Positions 16,186 through 27,420 of a stretch of 64,000 nt of DNA are shown one piece after another. A program made the position numbers and the translations under genes. Within the stretch, counting starts at the first letter, position 1, and the number at the start of each line of letters is the position of its first letter. Source of the stretch: Lutjanus erythropterus (Eukaryota; Chordata; Actinopteri; Lutjaniformes; Lutjanidae); the NCBI GenBank assembly GCA_020091685.1, contig CM034613.1, forward strand, positions 21,984,801 to 22,048,800, read 5' to 3'. The notes below the pieces were generated by a model. It ran no database searches and was not told the DNA's origin. It saw only the letters and a list, made by a program, of their open reading frames with translations.

Positions 16186-16429
16186 CACTTGCAAAGGACT
16201 TTGTAGAATTGCATTATGGGAAGTGTAGGATCCAGGATTTTTTTAATTTTTTTTTATTTCATAGTTGAGACCAAAAGTCAGGATATGTGAACCTCTGACG
16301 AGCTGATGCCTATTTTTGTTCCAACTTAATGGAGGTACTATCCTTAATCGCTGGAGTACCCATTCAAGACGTGGTGTAAAGATTGTTGTAAAATGCTAAA
16401 GTAATAAGTTGGAGGATATTAAAAGACAG

Positions 16430-16565
16430 TACCCACTCTAGTCACAGCCTGTTCACCTGCTACCGCCTGGCAAGAGATACAGAAGTACCCGCTGTCGCAC
16501 CACTAGACTTAAAAACACCTTATTTCCTTAGGCTGTGAGACCCATCAATTCACCATAAATACAAG
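16430..16565 (+). mobile_element. LINE ORF2 C-terminal remnant
   Basis: The frame at about 16440-16552 reads SQPVHLLPPGKRYRSTRC..., then RTTRLKNTLFP, a stop, and AVRPIN. This is the recognisable LLPSGRRYRS...RT.R..NSFFP.AV...N end of fish non-LTR retrotransposon polyproteins. It is a short dead fragment. A related copy lies inverted at 17.75-17.88 kb. Confidence 0.7.
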
Positions 16566-17634
16566 TTTATTTTTATGACTAATTATTTATTCAAGGACTG
16601 AAAAAGAGGGGTTTGCTTTCAGACCCCACATTGATAAAAATCCACCCTGCATGCTGATGAGGGTATCTAAGAACTTTGTGAGAATTAATCAATATTACTG
16701 GATATTACAGCGACTTGGTCAGGCTCTCTCATGAAGTCCATCTGCTGCGTGATGGATCATCTTAAAGGTTGTGATATTAGTTCCAGTAGTGTGCTATCAG
16801 TGTGTCCTTGTGTTGGTAATTTTGGGTGTCTCATGTAATGTTGGCCATCAATCTCAGTTTGCTCTACGGCACATACAATATTCATAAAGGTTATTACAAT
16901 TTGTGTGCCATTCACAGGCCGAGTATGACAGGCCGTATATATTATTCATGTTTGTGCGATGGCATGTCTATAGTTATGTTTTTCACAGGATGTTTTTCTA
17001 TGTGTGTTTAGGGAGCGCTTTCATCGTGTTAAACTGATTTGACGTAGATTGTGTGGAAGCACGAGCCTCTCAGTATTTGTTTGTCCCCTCCATCATCTTT
17101 GTAGAATTGCTCACACTGCTGAGAGCGGTAACTCAGGAGGGTGAGGAGTTCAAAGCACCAGTCTGCTGCATTTAAAGTGTCTGTTTATCTCCAGCACTGT
17201 ACATCCCGAGCTTGCCTTGTCACGCATTTGTCATCTGATTTGTAGTCTATAGGCTCTGACAACAACAAAAGCTTATGTCGACTCAGGCGTGTAGGGAGTC
17301 AGGAGGTAGAAAGCTCGTTTTTTGCTCGTCCCGCGGGACCGTCTACAAGCTACACTTCTGTTTTCATCTGCTTTTACACGTAAATAATCAAACAGTAAAG
17401 CCACCCTGTGTCATCTTTATTGAAGTTTGTTGTTTGCTGTTATACAGTACAGGACTGATGCAGGGAAACTGGTGGCTGCATCTGATCTCACAGTGCAGGT
17501 TAGTAGGTGAGACACTAGAGGACAGCAGAGTATTTGCATTATGATGCTGCTCGTTCCTTGATCTAGATGTTCAGCATATGTGGTGAATTTTAAGTACCGC
17601 TCCATTCAAAGACGTGCTTTTGTTTTTGTTACCT
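16566..17634. other. Non-coding DNA
   Basis: Nothing recognisable is seen. The open frames of 60-90 codons look incidental. Confidence 0.5.
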
Positions 17635-18230
17635 AAAGTGATAGTTCAGATTATTTAAAGTGGGGGTGTATGAGGTAGTTATTCATAGTCAATGGATTAT
17701 TTAATGTACTGTTTTACATGGTGGAGTACTGAGGATGAATTAAGCGGTCTCACAGCCTGAGGGAAAAACTGCTCTTCAGTCCACTTTTAAAGCAGCAGTT
17801 ACTTCTGTATCTCTTGCTAGATGGCACGAGGTTGAACAGGCTGTGGCTGGGTGGCTACTGTCTTTTAGTATCCTGCACAGGTACCTAACCTTTGCAATAT
17901 CATAGACACTTGGTAAATATGCACTGATGATTATCTGGGAGGCAAAATGCATTTTAACTTCCTAAAAAAGTCCACCTAAAAAATATAGATCAGTTTATGT
18001 CTACGCGATAATTAGGTTTTACCTCCCAGAACACATGATTTGCTGGTCTACTGATTCCTCAACCAGTTAGTTTGTTTGCGTTATTGTTTGACTTCAGTGT
18101 TTTAAAAGATTAGTTTGGATTTACCTTAACAAACTAGCAGATCGAGGCAGTGGTAGACCAGCAACTCCTGTGTTCTGCCAGGTAAAATGACTGATTTTGC
18201 CAAAGGAGTTTGGTTTGGTTGCGTGCGAGA
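17635..18230. mobile_element. Fragmented TTAA-type element, interrupted by a LINE fragment
   Basis: The stretch starts aagtgatagttcagattatttaaagtgggggtgtatgaggta, which matches the start of the element at 34.87 kb (aagggatagtttggattatttgaagtgggggtcgtgtgggata). The later part (gactgattttgccaaaggagtttggtttggtt) matches 35088-35118 of that element. In between lies an inverted LINE remnant. The right end is lost. Confidence 0.7.
17745..17885 (-). mobile_element. LINE ORF2 C-terminal remnant, minus strand
   Basis: On the minus strand the sequence reads HSLFNLVPSSKRYRS, then a degraded LKSSF end. This is the same polyprotein terminus as at 16.43 kb in opposite orientation. It lies inside the TTAA-type element. 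Confidence 0.65.
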
Positions 18231-19259
18231 AAGCGATATTTGTATTATATAATTTTGTTGTATGTAACATTTAGTTTGGAAGCCAGTTGTGCTCCAATAT
18301 GCAACTTACATGCATGTGATGTGGAAGCATTCGACTACCACATCAAATTCACTGAGAATGGACGTTAGCTTCAGTTGGAAAACATCCTGCATTCAGCTTT
18401 TAAACATTTGAAATTAATCACATTTGCAAATTTAGAGGCTCTGGATTTTTCACAGAGAAGGAGGAAAGATGTGTTTTTAAGAATTTGCAAGTAGTTTATC
18501 GATTTTTTTTTTTAGAATCTCAAATATCAGACCAATTAGGATTCAAAGCAGAATCATTTTAGGTCTTAAAAACATGTCTGGAGGGGATCTTTAATTAGTT
18601 ATTTTACTATACTATAAAGCCTTTCATTATTTTCCTGTGTATTTTTCAGGCAACAGCTGGACCAGAAACCTCAAACGGCTCCGCTCATGCAGTGTTTATT
18701 GAGTAAGTAAGGTTGCTGGCGCTGAGACCTGGAGTCATTTGTTAAATAAGTATGAAGTCATTCATTTGATCAGATTACCACCACAGCAGGCCTCCCGATT
18801 GGTTACAACGGCGGCAGACAGAACTGTCTCCCTGCCATCGCAACATGGCAGCAACATAAACAGCCTCCACACTTTTCTCTAGCTGTGCTGGCACTGATAT
18901 CTGTGTCTGTTTGCAGACGTCTGTTTCCCCTCCTTTCACCGCTATCAGCTGCCGGTGTTGACAGTCTTTCCTGATGCTTGATGTTCCTCCACAGATCTGC
19001 CTTTGTTGTCTCTGCCTCGCGGAGCTCCTGGCTGCACCTGCGGCTGTTTGCCCAGCAATCTTCTCCTGGACCGGGACAATCGGTGGGGGGAGAAACAGAG
19101 GAAAACCGATTTACTGTTGGAAGCAGGTGGAGGGAAAGGCTTCTGAGGCCATATTACAGAAACTTTCAAACTAAAGCCAGTACACAAGAACAATTCCTAA
19201 GTCAACGTTCCTATCCTAGGAACACAAGCTTAGCTAAATCTTGAATAAACTCTCTTAAC
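18231..19259. other. Non-coding DNA; slightly GC-richer block 18780-19160
   Basis: No gene is recognised. At 18978-19160 the sequence after a plausible acceptor (gttcctccacag, ends 18994) stays open in two frames for about 60 codons. Neither peptide is recognisable and no good donor closes it, so I do not call an exon. Confidence 0.4.
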
Positions 19260-19830
19260 TTTAGTATAACCGTTAAGCTGCCCTGCTTTACACTTTTCCA
19301 CCTGTAGTAGTAGCTAACTTACTAACTAGCTAACAGTATCTGACATTAGTGCTAACAGGAGCTAACGGGAGTTTTAACAGTATTATTATTTTTTCCACCA
19401 AGATTGTTCCGCCTGGTCCCGCCGTACTGTGCTGTGATTGGCTACTACTCCTTTTGTCTGATTGGCTGTGAGCACGAGTGTATATATTGGCAGTTAGGAG
19501 AAGTTTAGCAAGGAGGTCGTGCTGCATAAACGGATCATGGACTGGGGTTGGTGTCCCTTGTGAAGCTAAAAGTCACTGTTAACTTTTCCTTAACCTTAGC
19601 TGACTTAGTTTTTAAAAATTATGTTCAGTCTTCAGCTGAAGTTTAGGCACAAAAACTAGTTTTAAATTGTTAGAAAGGCTTGAGCCAATGAGAACCAATA
19701 GTAGTACAGTGGTAGTAGCCAATCACAGCACTGTAGGGCAGGGTTAGGCGGAGCAGTCTTGGGGAAAAAAATTAAATAGCTGAAGGTAGTGTTAGCTAAC
19801 AGTAGCTAACGGTGGTTTAAGCTACCTTGT
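19260..19830. mobile_element. Foldback element with CCAAT-box-bearing arms
   Basis: The left arm at about 19382-19465 contains gttccgcctggtcccgcc, then actgtgctgtgattggctactact. It pairs inversely with 19682-19790 (agtagccaatcacagcactgta, then ggttaggcggagc). Outer gctaac/gttagc-rich ends also pair. Non-coding. Each arm holds ATTGG/CCAAT boxes that are probably part of the element. Confidence 0.8.
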
Positions 19831-20144
19831 TCTGCATGGCTACAATCAATGCCGGAGCCAGTGTCTGCCAGTTTAACCCTCTCATTCTTTTTCTTTTATT
19901 ACCAGTCACCATTGTTGTCGATTTCCCAAAAAGGATTTCGGATTTCTCTACAGATGCCTATAAGTGCCCATCATTGTTTTTGCTCCATTTTTGTATGAGT
20001 CAAGATGAAGAGAAGAGAAGATTCCTAAAGTTTGTTAGGATTTGCTTCTATGATATCATGTTTCCAGCACTGATAAAAGACTGGACAGTCTTAATGAATG
20101 AACTCTGCATGATGGTCCTTTGTTTTTGCCCTCGTCTCCTCTGA

Positions 20145-20160
20145 CCACTTGGTGGCGCAG
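20145..20160 (+). promoter_or_regulatory. CTCF-like motif (forward)
   Basis: CCACTTGGTGGCGCAG fits the CTCF core in forward orientation, the same direction as the motif at 11868. Matched by eye. Confidence 0.45.
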
Positions 20161-20897
20161 TAGTTCCACGGCTTTAAACAAAACCCCCCTGTTCTCAGTT
20201 CAAATCAAACCCAAGACAAAAACAGCAAAAACCAGTGGAGCTCCACATCAAGGCTACAGCTCTTGATTTCTCAGAAATACCCAAAAGACAAAACGGATTA
20301 GCAGACATTTGGAAAAGTTGATTTGAATAAAGCTCACTTATAATTGGTAAAATTAAGCCCCGTTTTACAGGCCTGGATCCATAACAATACACCGTATATG
20401 TGTGGAGGAAAAAAAAGTGAATATGTGTGAGAGTGTGTGTAAAATCTCACCTACTGTATCCTCTGTGAATAATGTAATTTGCAGAATTTGGCAGGGGAGA
20501 TCAGAATATATGTCTGAAATTCATAGCGCTGCTGAGCCTGAGAGGGTAAAGGGCTTCTAATGAAAATGGGAATTAATTGCATTAAATCTCTCAGTGGTGA
20601 ATGTTAAGCAGAGCATTTAGAGTTTGGGGAATGTTCTTCAGTTTCTAGAGGGGGGCTTTCTGCTGGAAAAAAAAAAGTAATTGACACAAATGGAATTTGA
20701 AAATGCACACACGTTTGCGTTTTTACTACTTTCTTTACTTTTTCTCATCTTCCTCGGCGCAAAAATGCATTAAAAGCACAAAGTAACAGTAAAATTAGTC
20801 TGAAGTCACAGAACAGCGGACGATTCTGAGAGACGAGGAGGAGCAATGGAGAGGAAAAAAGGGGTTTGGATGGAGAATTGTACTTTTAGCCTCACAT

Positions 20898-20900
<3 letters not shown>
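20161..20900. other. Non-coding DNA; candidate conserved block 20440-20700
   Basis: No gene is recognised. The block at 20440-20700 is of ordinary complexity, non-repetitive by eye, and holds AT-rich homeodomain-type words (gggaattaattgcattaaatc). It may be a regulatory element; conservation is unknown. Confidence 0.3.

Positions 20901-20928
<28 letters not shown>
20901..20928 (+). repeat. (CA)14 microsatellite
   Basis: An uninterrupted CA run, followed by a short (CAG/TAG)n-like patch at about 20933-20956. Confidence 0.96.
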
Positions 20929-20932
<4 letters not shown>

Positions 20933-21194
20933 GGCAGCAGTAGCAGCAGCAGCATCAGCCTGCTGTGGAGTCTCTTGCTGAGTGGGGCTGAAGTCAGTGG
21001 AGCGAAGGATGAGGTGGAAGGAAGGAGGGAAGGACCGAGGAGTGCGGGGAGTGAAAAAGTGAGGAATACATAACAAATCTGAAGTGACATAACTGGCCGT
21101 GCTTTGGCTCGCCCCAAAATAACACACTGATCTCCCCCTCCTTCTTATCCCGTCTGTCTGATGTTATGTTTTGCTCCTCTGGTTTGCTTATGAG

Positions 21195-22335
21195 AGTTTT
21201 AACCCCAAATCTCACTCCTCTTGTTTTCCTGACTGTCACCCCTGTTTCTTTACCTCTTTATTTGTCCTTTCCTTTTTACTCCTCTTCTTTTTTCTCATCT
21301 CATCTCATCTCATCTCATCTCATTTTACCTGCCTTTCCTCGCCTTTTCTGTCCTTACCTCTCCTTCCCTTTCCTTTTTCTTTCCTTTTCCTCTTTTTTCG
21401 TTCTTTCCTTTTTCCTCATCTTTTCTTTTCTCATCTTCCTTTCCTTTGCTTTCACCTCATCTCATCTCAGCTTCCTTTCCTTTCCTTGCTCACATCTCCT
21501 TTTCATTTCCTCTCCTTTCCTCCCTTTCATTTATTTTCCTTTGCTTTTTCTGTCCATCTCATCTCATCTCATCTCATCTCATATCTCATCTTCCTTTCTT
21601 TGCTCACATCTCCTTTCCTTCCTTTCCCTTCCTTTCCCTCTCATCCAATCTTACCTCATCTCATCCTTCTTTCCTTTCCTATCCTTTCCTTTCCTTACTT
21701 TTTATTTCATTTTTTTCCTCTTCTTTTCTCATCTAATCTCATCTTCCTTTCCTTTCTTTCCTGTATTGCATCACTCCATCGAACAGAAGTTTGCATGTAT
21801 CCATGCAGGGATTTGTATGTTTGCTCTCATCCTCAGGCTTGGTGGTGGTACTACCCCTCTCATCCATCCCCAATTGTCTCTTGTCTCCCTCCCTCCCTCC
21901 CTCCTCCTCCTCCTCCTCCTCCCCTCTCCATTCCTCCCGCAGGCCCCCCCGGTCTACCTCTCCTCTCTGTCTAATAATAGCCATAATGTGTTATGAGTAT
22001 GCAGTCTGTCTTGCTCGCAGCAGCTCTGCACTCCCCTCTCTGTCCCTCCCTCTCTCCTTCTCTCCGTCTCTCTTCCCCCCTTTTCACTCCTGCAGCTGGT
22101 ATGTTGTCTTTCTCACCTCCCTTCCATCTCCCACTCCCTTTTCTCACACTTCTCCCTCCCCATCTCCTTCCATATGATCTTTGTTTTAGCTGTTGGTGTT
22201 TATCTCACCATCTTCCCCCTTGATTTCCTCTCATTTCCTTCTCCTCCTCTTCTTCTCCTCATTTCCGTACACAGCATGGACATGATGATGTGAACATGTG
22301 GTCCTCTTCCTCACCCCCTCCCACTCTTTGGTAGT
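21195..22335 (+). repeat. Long pyrimidine-rich low-complexity tract with two (CTCAT)6 arrays
   Basis: About 1.1 kb of the + strand is overwhelmingly C and T (tttcctttcc, ctcatct and ccctccctcc words), broken by a normal-complexity insert at about 21765-21850. Two perfect arrays of six CTCAT units lie at 21294-21323 and 21558-21587. A (CTC)n patch lies near 21900-21921. Open frames of up to 276 codons in several frames are artefacts of the lack of purines, hence of stop codons. Such tracts can form triplex (H-DNA) structures. Confidence 0.92.
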
Positions 22336-22479
22336 CTTTTGCCTCTTTCATCCAGATCTCATCCTCTTCTGTGTTTGCTCGCCTGTTTGCGTGGGCCGAG
22401 CAAGTATGTGGTCCTCAACTCCCCACCGAACCTCTATCACTCGCTTTTACTCTCTCGTCTCTCTGTTGTTTAGTCTCTA

Positions 22480-22480
<1 letters not shown>

Positions 22481-22515
<35 letters not shown>
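22481..22515 (+). repeat. (CA)17 microsatellite
   Basis: An uninterrupted CA run just after the pyrimidine-rich tract. Confidence 0.96.
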
Positions 22516-22517
<2 letters not shown>

Positions 22518-22884
22518 CCCCTCTGTGTGCATCACTCCCCCTCCCTTTCTTTTGTGCTTTTCTGCAGGAGTGTGTACTATGCAGCCTGTCTGCCTTTTCC
22601 CCTGATTTTCCTCCCTCGTTCTTGCTGTCTCTCTCTTAAAACTTCTCAAACCTGTCTCATTATATTTCTGCGTGTGCTGTATTTGTGTCCATGTGTGTAT
22701 CTGCTGATGTGTGCATCCTTTTTTTGGAGGTGTGTGTTATTTGTGTGTGTGTGTGTGCACTATCACCTTGCCAACTTGCCTGTCTGGTTTTGTGTTTCCA
22801 AAATGTCAGCTTTGCATTGCACCCATTGCTTATACCGTATTGCACTAAGAAATACAAACACACACATACAGTATATGCATGCAA

Positions 22885-24102
22885 GTCAAAATAAACTATA
22901 AAACTTGTTTTAACTTAAAAATAAAAATAGTGTCTAGGCTGCCTTAAAATTTTAAGTTGAGGTTGAGGTATTTTTTTTAAGGATTCAAAACAAATTCAGT
23001 TCTACTAGAGAACAACCTGAAGACGACACATTGAACCAACAGCTCAGGAGTCACATTGATAAGCACTACAATGTCAAAATAAACTATTTGTTTTAACTTA
23101 AAAAAGGTTAGCATCTAGGCACATTTAAAATTTTAAGTTGACTGAATTTGAGATGACAACCACCATAACTGATGAAAATCTATCTGACGCGACTTAGGCA
23201 GAAATCATGCTCATGGACGAGGTGATATTAAAGTTTTAGTCATGTTATGTTTTGTGATGTTCACTCAGTTCTTCTCTCTGATGTATCTGACGTATCCCGT
23301 TTTCCCAGAAGTTATAGCAACTAGCTACCAACAGCTAGCAGGAAACACTCCGTTACCTTGAATAAATTAAGGATTTCTCCACATTTGAACATTGTTAGAA
23401 ACATTTGGGATAATGTAAGTGCACAACGTGACAAAATATTTGACATACGGCTGCCGTTTTTAGACATTTTATTGCGGAAATGTTGGATATTATAGCTTTA
23501 ATTCAGTTGATATTGAGAAAACATGCTTGCAGAGCTTGAGGTATTTAGTTGAACCAACAACCCTTCAGTCACGCTGACGAATATTACAAACAAATTTAAT
23601 TTCCTTTTTCACTTTCTCAGTTTGAAAAGCCAGAATTTCATCTCGCACAAAGAACTTACAGCCACAGCTGCTCTTGTTGGAGCTACTTTGTTCCAGCATT
23701 GACACAAATACAACTTGTGAAACTACTGCCAGTGAATTTATTACATTTTAAGTGTCAGAAGGAAGGGACTGAATTCAATGCTTTGATTATTGCAAAAAAA
23801 CAAGCAGCCATGACTTATATTAAAGTGTATTACAGACTCACAGGATCTCAGGAGAGTTTTAACTCTCAGACAATGCATGCTGGGAAGTCTGCTAATGCCC
23901 TGATCATGTTTCTTTAGAAACTTAATTCAATCAACACATCGTTTCAAGTCAAAAGACTCATGTTTATACATTCTGAAATGTTCTGAAAATAAATACTATA
24001 AATTCTGAGTTTAATTAACTTGAATGAATAAAACTGGTGTATTGATGTTAAGTTAATGAGGTAAATTTATTTCACTAAATTCATGTTCAATTTTTTACAG
24101 TA
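22885..24102. mobile_element. Decayed DNA transposon with internal direct duplication, ...TTTTTTACAGT end
   Basis: A unit of about 75 bp (aaaataaacta...ttgttttaacttaaaaa...tctaggc...ttaaaattttaagttga) occurs at about 22889-22965 and again at 23076-23145. The right end, gttcaattttttacagta (24085-24102), matches the terminal style of the foldback at 13512-14314. Internal open frames are short and unrecognised. Taken as one old non-autonomous element with a duplicated left end. Confidence 0.6.
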
Positions 24103-25820
24103 TGACTAAATATTAAACCAAAGCTCAGGGCAGAAATGTCTTTTTGTTCCTTTTTACCCATAACTGGCTATTTCAAAGCGCCACTGCCTCATTCACACAC
24201 ACACACACACACACAGGCAGTCAGCCACACAGATGAAAGCAGAGACATTTTCTGGTTAAATTCTCATGTGTTACCGTGTGAACCTCATTACTGCGCCCAG
24301 GTAGAGTATGAAAGAACAGAGCAGACCCAGAACAACAGGGAGGGAGGCTGGATGTCTTCCTTTTCACACAATTAGACAGGCATGCAGACAGACAGATGGG
24401 GCTGTAACACACACACAGACGTGCCGCGACAACCGAGACAGACTGAAGCCCCAAAATAAAGTAAGGCAGGGAATTCAAGCTGCACCGCCGCCGAACTCAT
24501 CTCGCATCTTTAAGATTTGTTTCGTTAACGTTTGTTTTTGTTCTTGTGTGAGCTTCAGGATGTGAGTCCGGGGCCTGACACCCATCAACGGATGATGAAA
24601 TGATTCTTTCTTCTTAATGCGTTTTTTTTTTAACTGTAAGAGGATATTTGTCTCGACAAGTTGCATTTTTGTTTTTATTTTGATATATAACAAGAACATC
24701 AGCATTGTAAATCAGAAAATTTGATTTCCAGATTTACAACTCCCAAATTCCCAAACACAAACAGAAAAGGGGTCAAGCAAAGTGTTTTTCTTGAGATATG
24801 GAGTGAAAATTAAAAAGCAATGTTGTTGAGCAAAAGGAAAATGCAGTACTTCTAAAAAAAAAAAAAAAAAAAGGTATAATATCATGAATCATCCCAACTT
24901 GAAAACATTCTGGTGTGCTACTTGGTATTGGCCCTTTTTACCTCTCAACATTGTGGAGACGCAGCACCAATTTTATTCAAATGAACACCCTTGTAATCAA
25001 AATAACCTTTGAGGTTAGTATAATTAGAAGTTGCAAAATGTGAACAATAAAGCTTAGAGGTTTTGAGGAGGTTAACAGACAAATTAATCTTTAATTAAAC
25101 CCCAACAGGTACAACCCTGTCATACAAAAGCTGATTATTGGAAACCACAATTGAGCTGACCTTGATTTAATAGCTCAGAATATTAATCGCAATGTTTTAG
25201 TTTTTATTTTCAATCTCAATTTAGTTGAACAAAGAGCTAAATAAATGCACTTTTGCCTGAGGCTGTTTCAGAAGAGGATGCCAGCAGACCACGTTCATGT
25301 CAGCCATATTAGGATAAATACAGGAGTTACCAGTTATATTAATTAAAGTCCTGTTCCATTTAGTGTAGCAGAGCCTTTTCAGTGAGCCGACAGGCACAAT
25401 AGCAGCACCTTGACTCTCATTTTCAGCACACTTAAATGAAAAAAAAAGGCAGTTTTTTTTTTTTATGTGGATGTCCACTCAGTGTTGACTGTAATGCTGC
25501 ATTCACTTGCTCCTCGGACGTTTCCATTTCCCGAGTTGGGAAAGTGTTCATGAGTTTTTGAGTTGTAATGTGGAAATGGATGCTATAAAAGGCAGGGTTG
25601 TAGTATTTGCAGTTCACTGAAAGTTTTCACATCAAACTAGACTATGACAAAGCTATGAAAAACTTTTTTGAAATGTAAAATGGTTTTAAATTCACAAACG
25701 CTGTGGCACAATTCAAACAAAATCAAAAAACAAATAGTCCCTTGCCATAGACTACCTTCATATTTTTTACAGAAGTTATGTCCCATGGGGTGACTTCCCC
25801 TCTGCAGCCCAACGCTCAAA
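24103..25820. other. Non-coding DNA with a (CA)11 microsatellite and a poly-A run
   Basis: A CA run lies at 24194-24215 and a run of A at about 24855-24873. The rest is AT-rich and shows no recognisable gene. Confidence 0.55.
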
Positions 25821-25853
25821 GTGATGTCACAGTGATGTCACAGTGATGTCACA
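25821..25853 (+). promoter_or_regulatory. Three tandem 11-bp CRE-like units (GTGATGTCACA)
   Basis: Three perfect head-to-tail copies of GTGATGTCACA. Each contains TGATGTCA, one base from the palindromic CREB/ATF site TGACGTCA. The 11-bp spacing puts the copies on nearly the same face of the helix. Either a regulatory cluster or a chance microsatellite. Confidence 0.55.
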
Positions 25854-27229
25854 GGATGCAGGAAGAACAACAGATTTGGCAAGAGAGCTCATCTTGTGGC
25901 ACCCACTGAGGAATTTATTGCTTCAGCTGACTACATTTACAATCCACACTGACTGGAAATCCACGTGAGAGGCGCATAATTTCCCCTCTAATGGAGTATT
26001 TTGGGACTAAAATGGAAAATATATCAAACGCACCTTTTCAAATGGGACAGTCGCCACGCGCTAATTAGCTGGCTCGTGCCACCTGTTCGCACTGTGGTCA
26101 CTTTACAGCGATTACGCGGAATTTTACAAGCCAGTCAGCTGGAAATATTTTGTTTTCAAGACGACTTTGGATTTGTGCAAAGACTAACCAGTGACTTTGT
26201 TTGTGCTGTCACTTGTGGAGCGGAGTTTTTTTTTTGTCCCAAACCACGCTTACAGGCCACCGTATTCTCTCCAGAGACTCCAGAGATGCCATTGAAGAAC
26301 CGTTCCGTCACTTCAGCCAGGTAAGAAATTTTTTCCAGTGCAAATGTTGTTGTGTCTCTCCTTTCTTTTCCTCTTATGTTGCAGTAAATGTATTTTCTCA
26401 GCTATTGAATGTGGAGTTTTTGCGGAGGCTTAAGCTGGACAGTTTTTGTTTGGTCGCTTTGCAGCTTTTCATGCTGTTGATGTACGCAGCGTTGACATGC
26501 TGTTTATTTGAGTGTATTTATGTGTAATGTCAGGTGTTGAATTTGGTGTCGTGCTGCATTCTGCTCTGGTTGTTGCTGGTTTGTTTGGGTGGTTTGTTTA
26601 GGCTTAATGTTGTGCCAGAAGGTTGCCTTCAGGGCTGACAACATGTTCTGCACAGCCCATTTCTCTGTAATGTTGCCTTAATGGTTGACTCAATGGCTCT
26701 TGTCACATGCAGTATAACTGGTCAAATGCACATTTTGTCCACATAACCTCATATTCAGCTAAACATAACAGCATATTTCAGTTCGAAGCAGTGTGTTTGT
26801 GTGTCAGCTTGTTCTGCTGTTCTTTATATTACCTCTGCTTGGCTCTGGTTGACTGGGTTGTTATTGTTTAGGATCAGGCTGGGATTTATATCAATATTTT
26901 ATCAATACTGTGGTAAGAGACTAGCCATCGTCTTAGATTTTGGAAATTTTCCTGGTTTTAAAGGCTGCGGTACAACAAAGTGATGAAATTTTCCAAACTT
27001 CCCAGACTGCTGTTCTGTTATCTATCTGTTCTGTTATCCATGATTATTTATCAGTAATCTCATTGATTGTTGATCAGTGCTCATCCCTATAATACTGTTG
27101 CAACATTGATGGAGGTAATTGGTCAAAAATATTGTGATGTGTTTTTTGTTTTAAGTAAGTGCATCATATGTTTGTACAAGAATTTACGGCATGTTATTGT
27201 AGAGAATATGAGTATCAGCATGTAAATCA
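25854..27229. other. Non-coding DNA; weak first-exon candidate ending at 26321
   Basis: A good donor (CAGCCAG|gtaagaaat, gt at 26322-26323) follows an ATG at 26286, giving the short frame MPLKNRSVTSA. Upstream sequence (26030-26280) is of ordinary complexity. There is no downstream exon I can link it to, so it is only a candidate 5' exon of an unseen transcript. Confidence 0.2.
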
Positions 27230-27420
27230 CGTCTCGTGGAATAGCCTAAAAATATCAATTGGCCAACTCCGATTTCCGATATTTGTAAGGGTCTGGCCTG
27301 ATGATTCCGATTTTCAGTCTTTCTAAAAACTATAATTGACAGCATTTACAAACATTTTTGCTACTTTTCTTGTAAAATTAAATTGGATGTTCATAATAAA
27401 GCACTGACTGTTATATAATT
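27230..27420. mobile_element. Decayed DNA-transposon remnant
   Basis: Words such as aatatcaattggccaactccgatttccgatatt and gatgattccgattttcag have the repeated YCGAT texture of a common fish hAT-type repeat family. Boundaries are not clear. Confidence 0.4.

Noticed and set aside
21166-21996. Long overlapping open frames (276 and 267 codons) rich in Ser, Phe, Leu and Pro
   Set aside because: They arise from a pyrimidine tract where stop codons cannot form. Several frames are open at once and no domain is present.
22298-22901. Open frames of 113 and 176 codons with His/Thr repeats
   Set aside because: They cross a (CA)17 microsatellite and CT-rich DNA, with no recognisable protein content or splice support.
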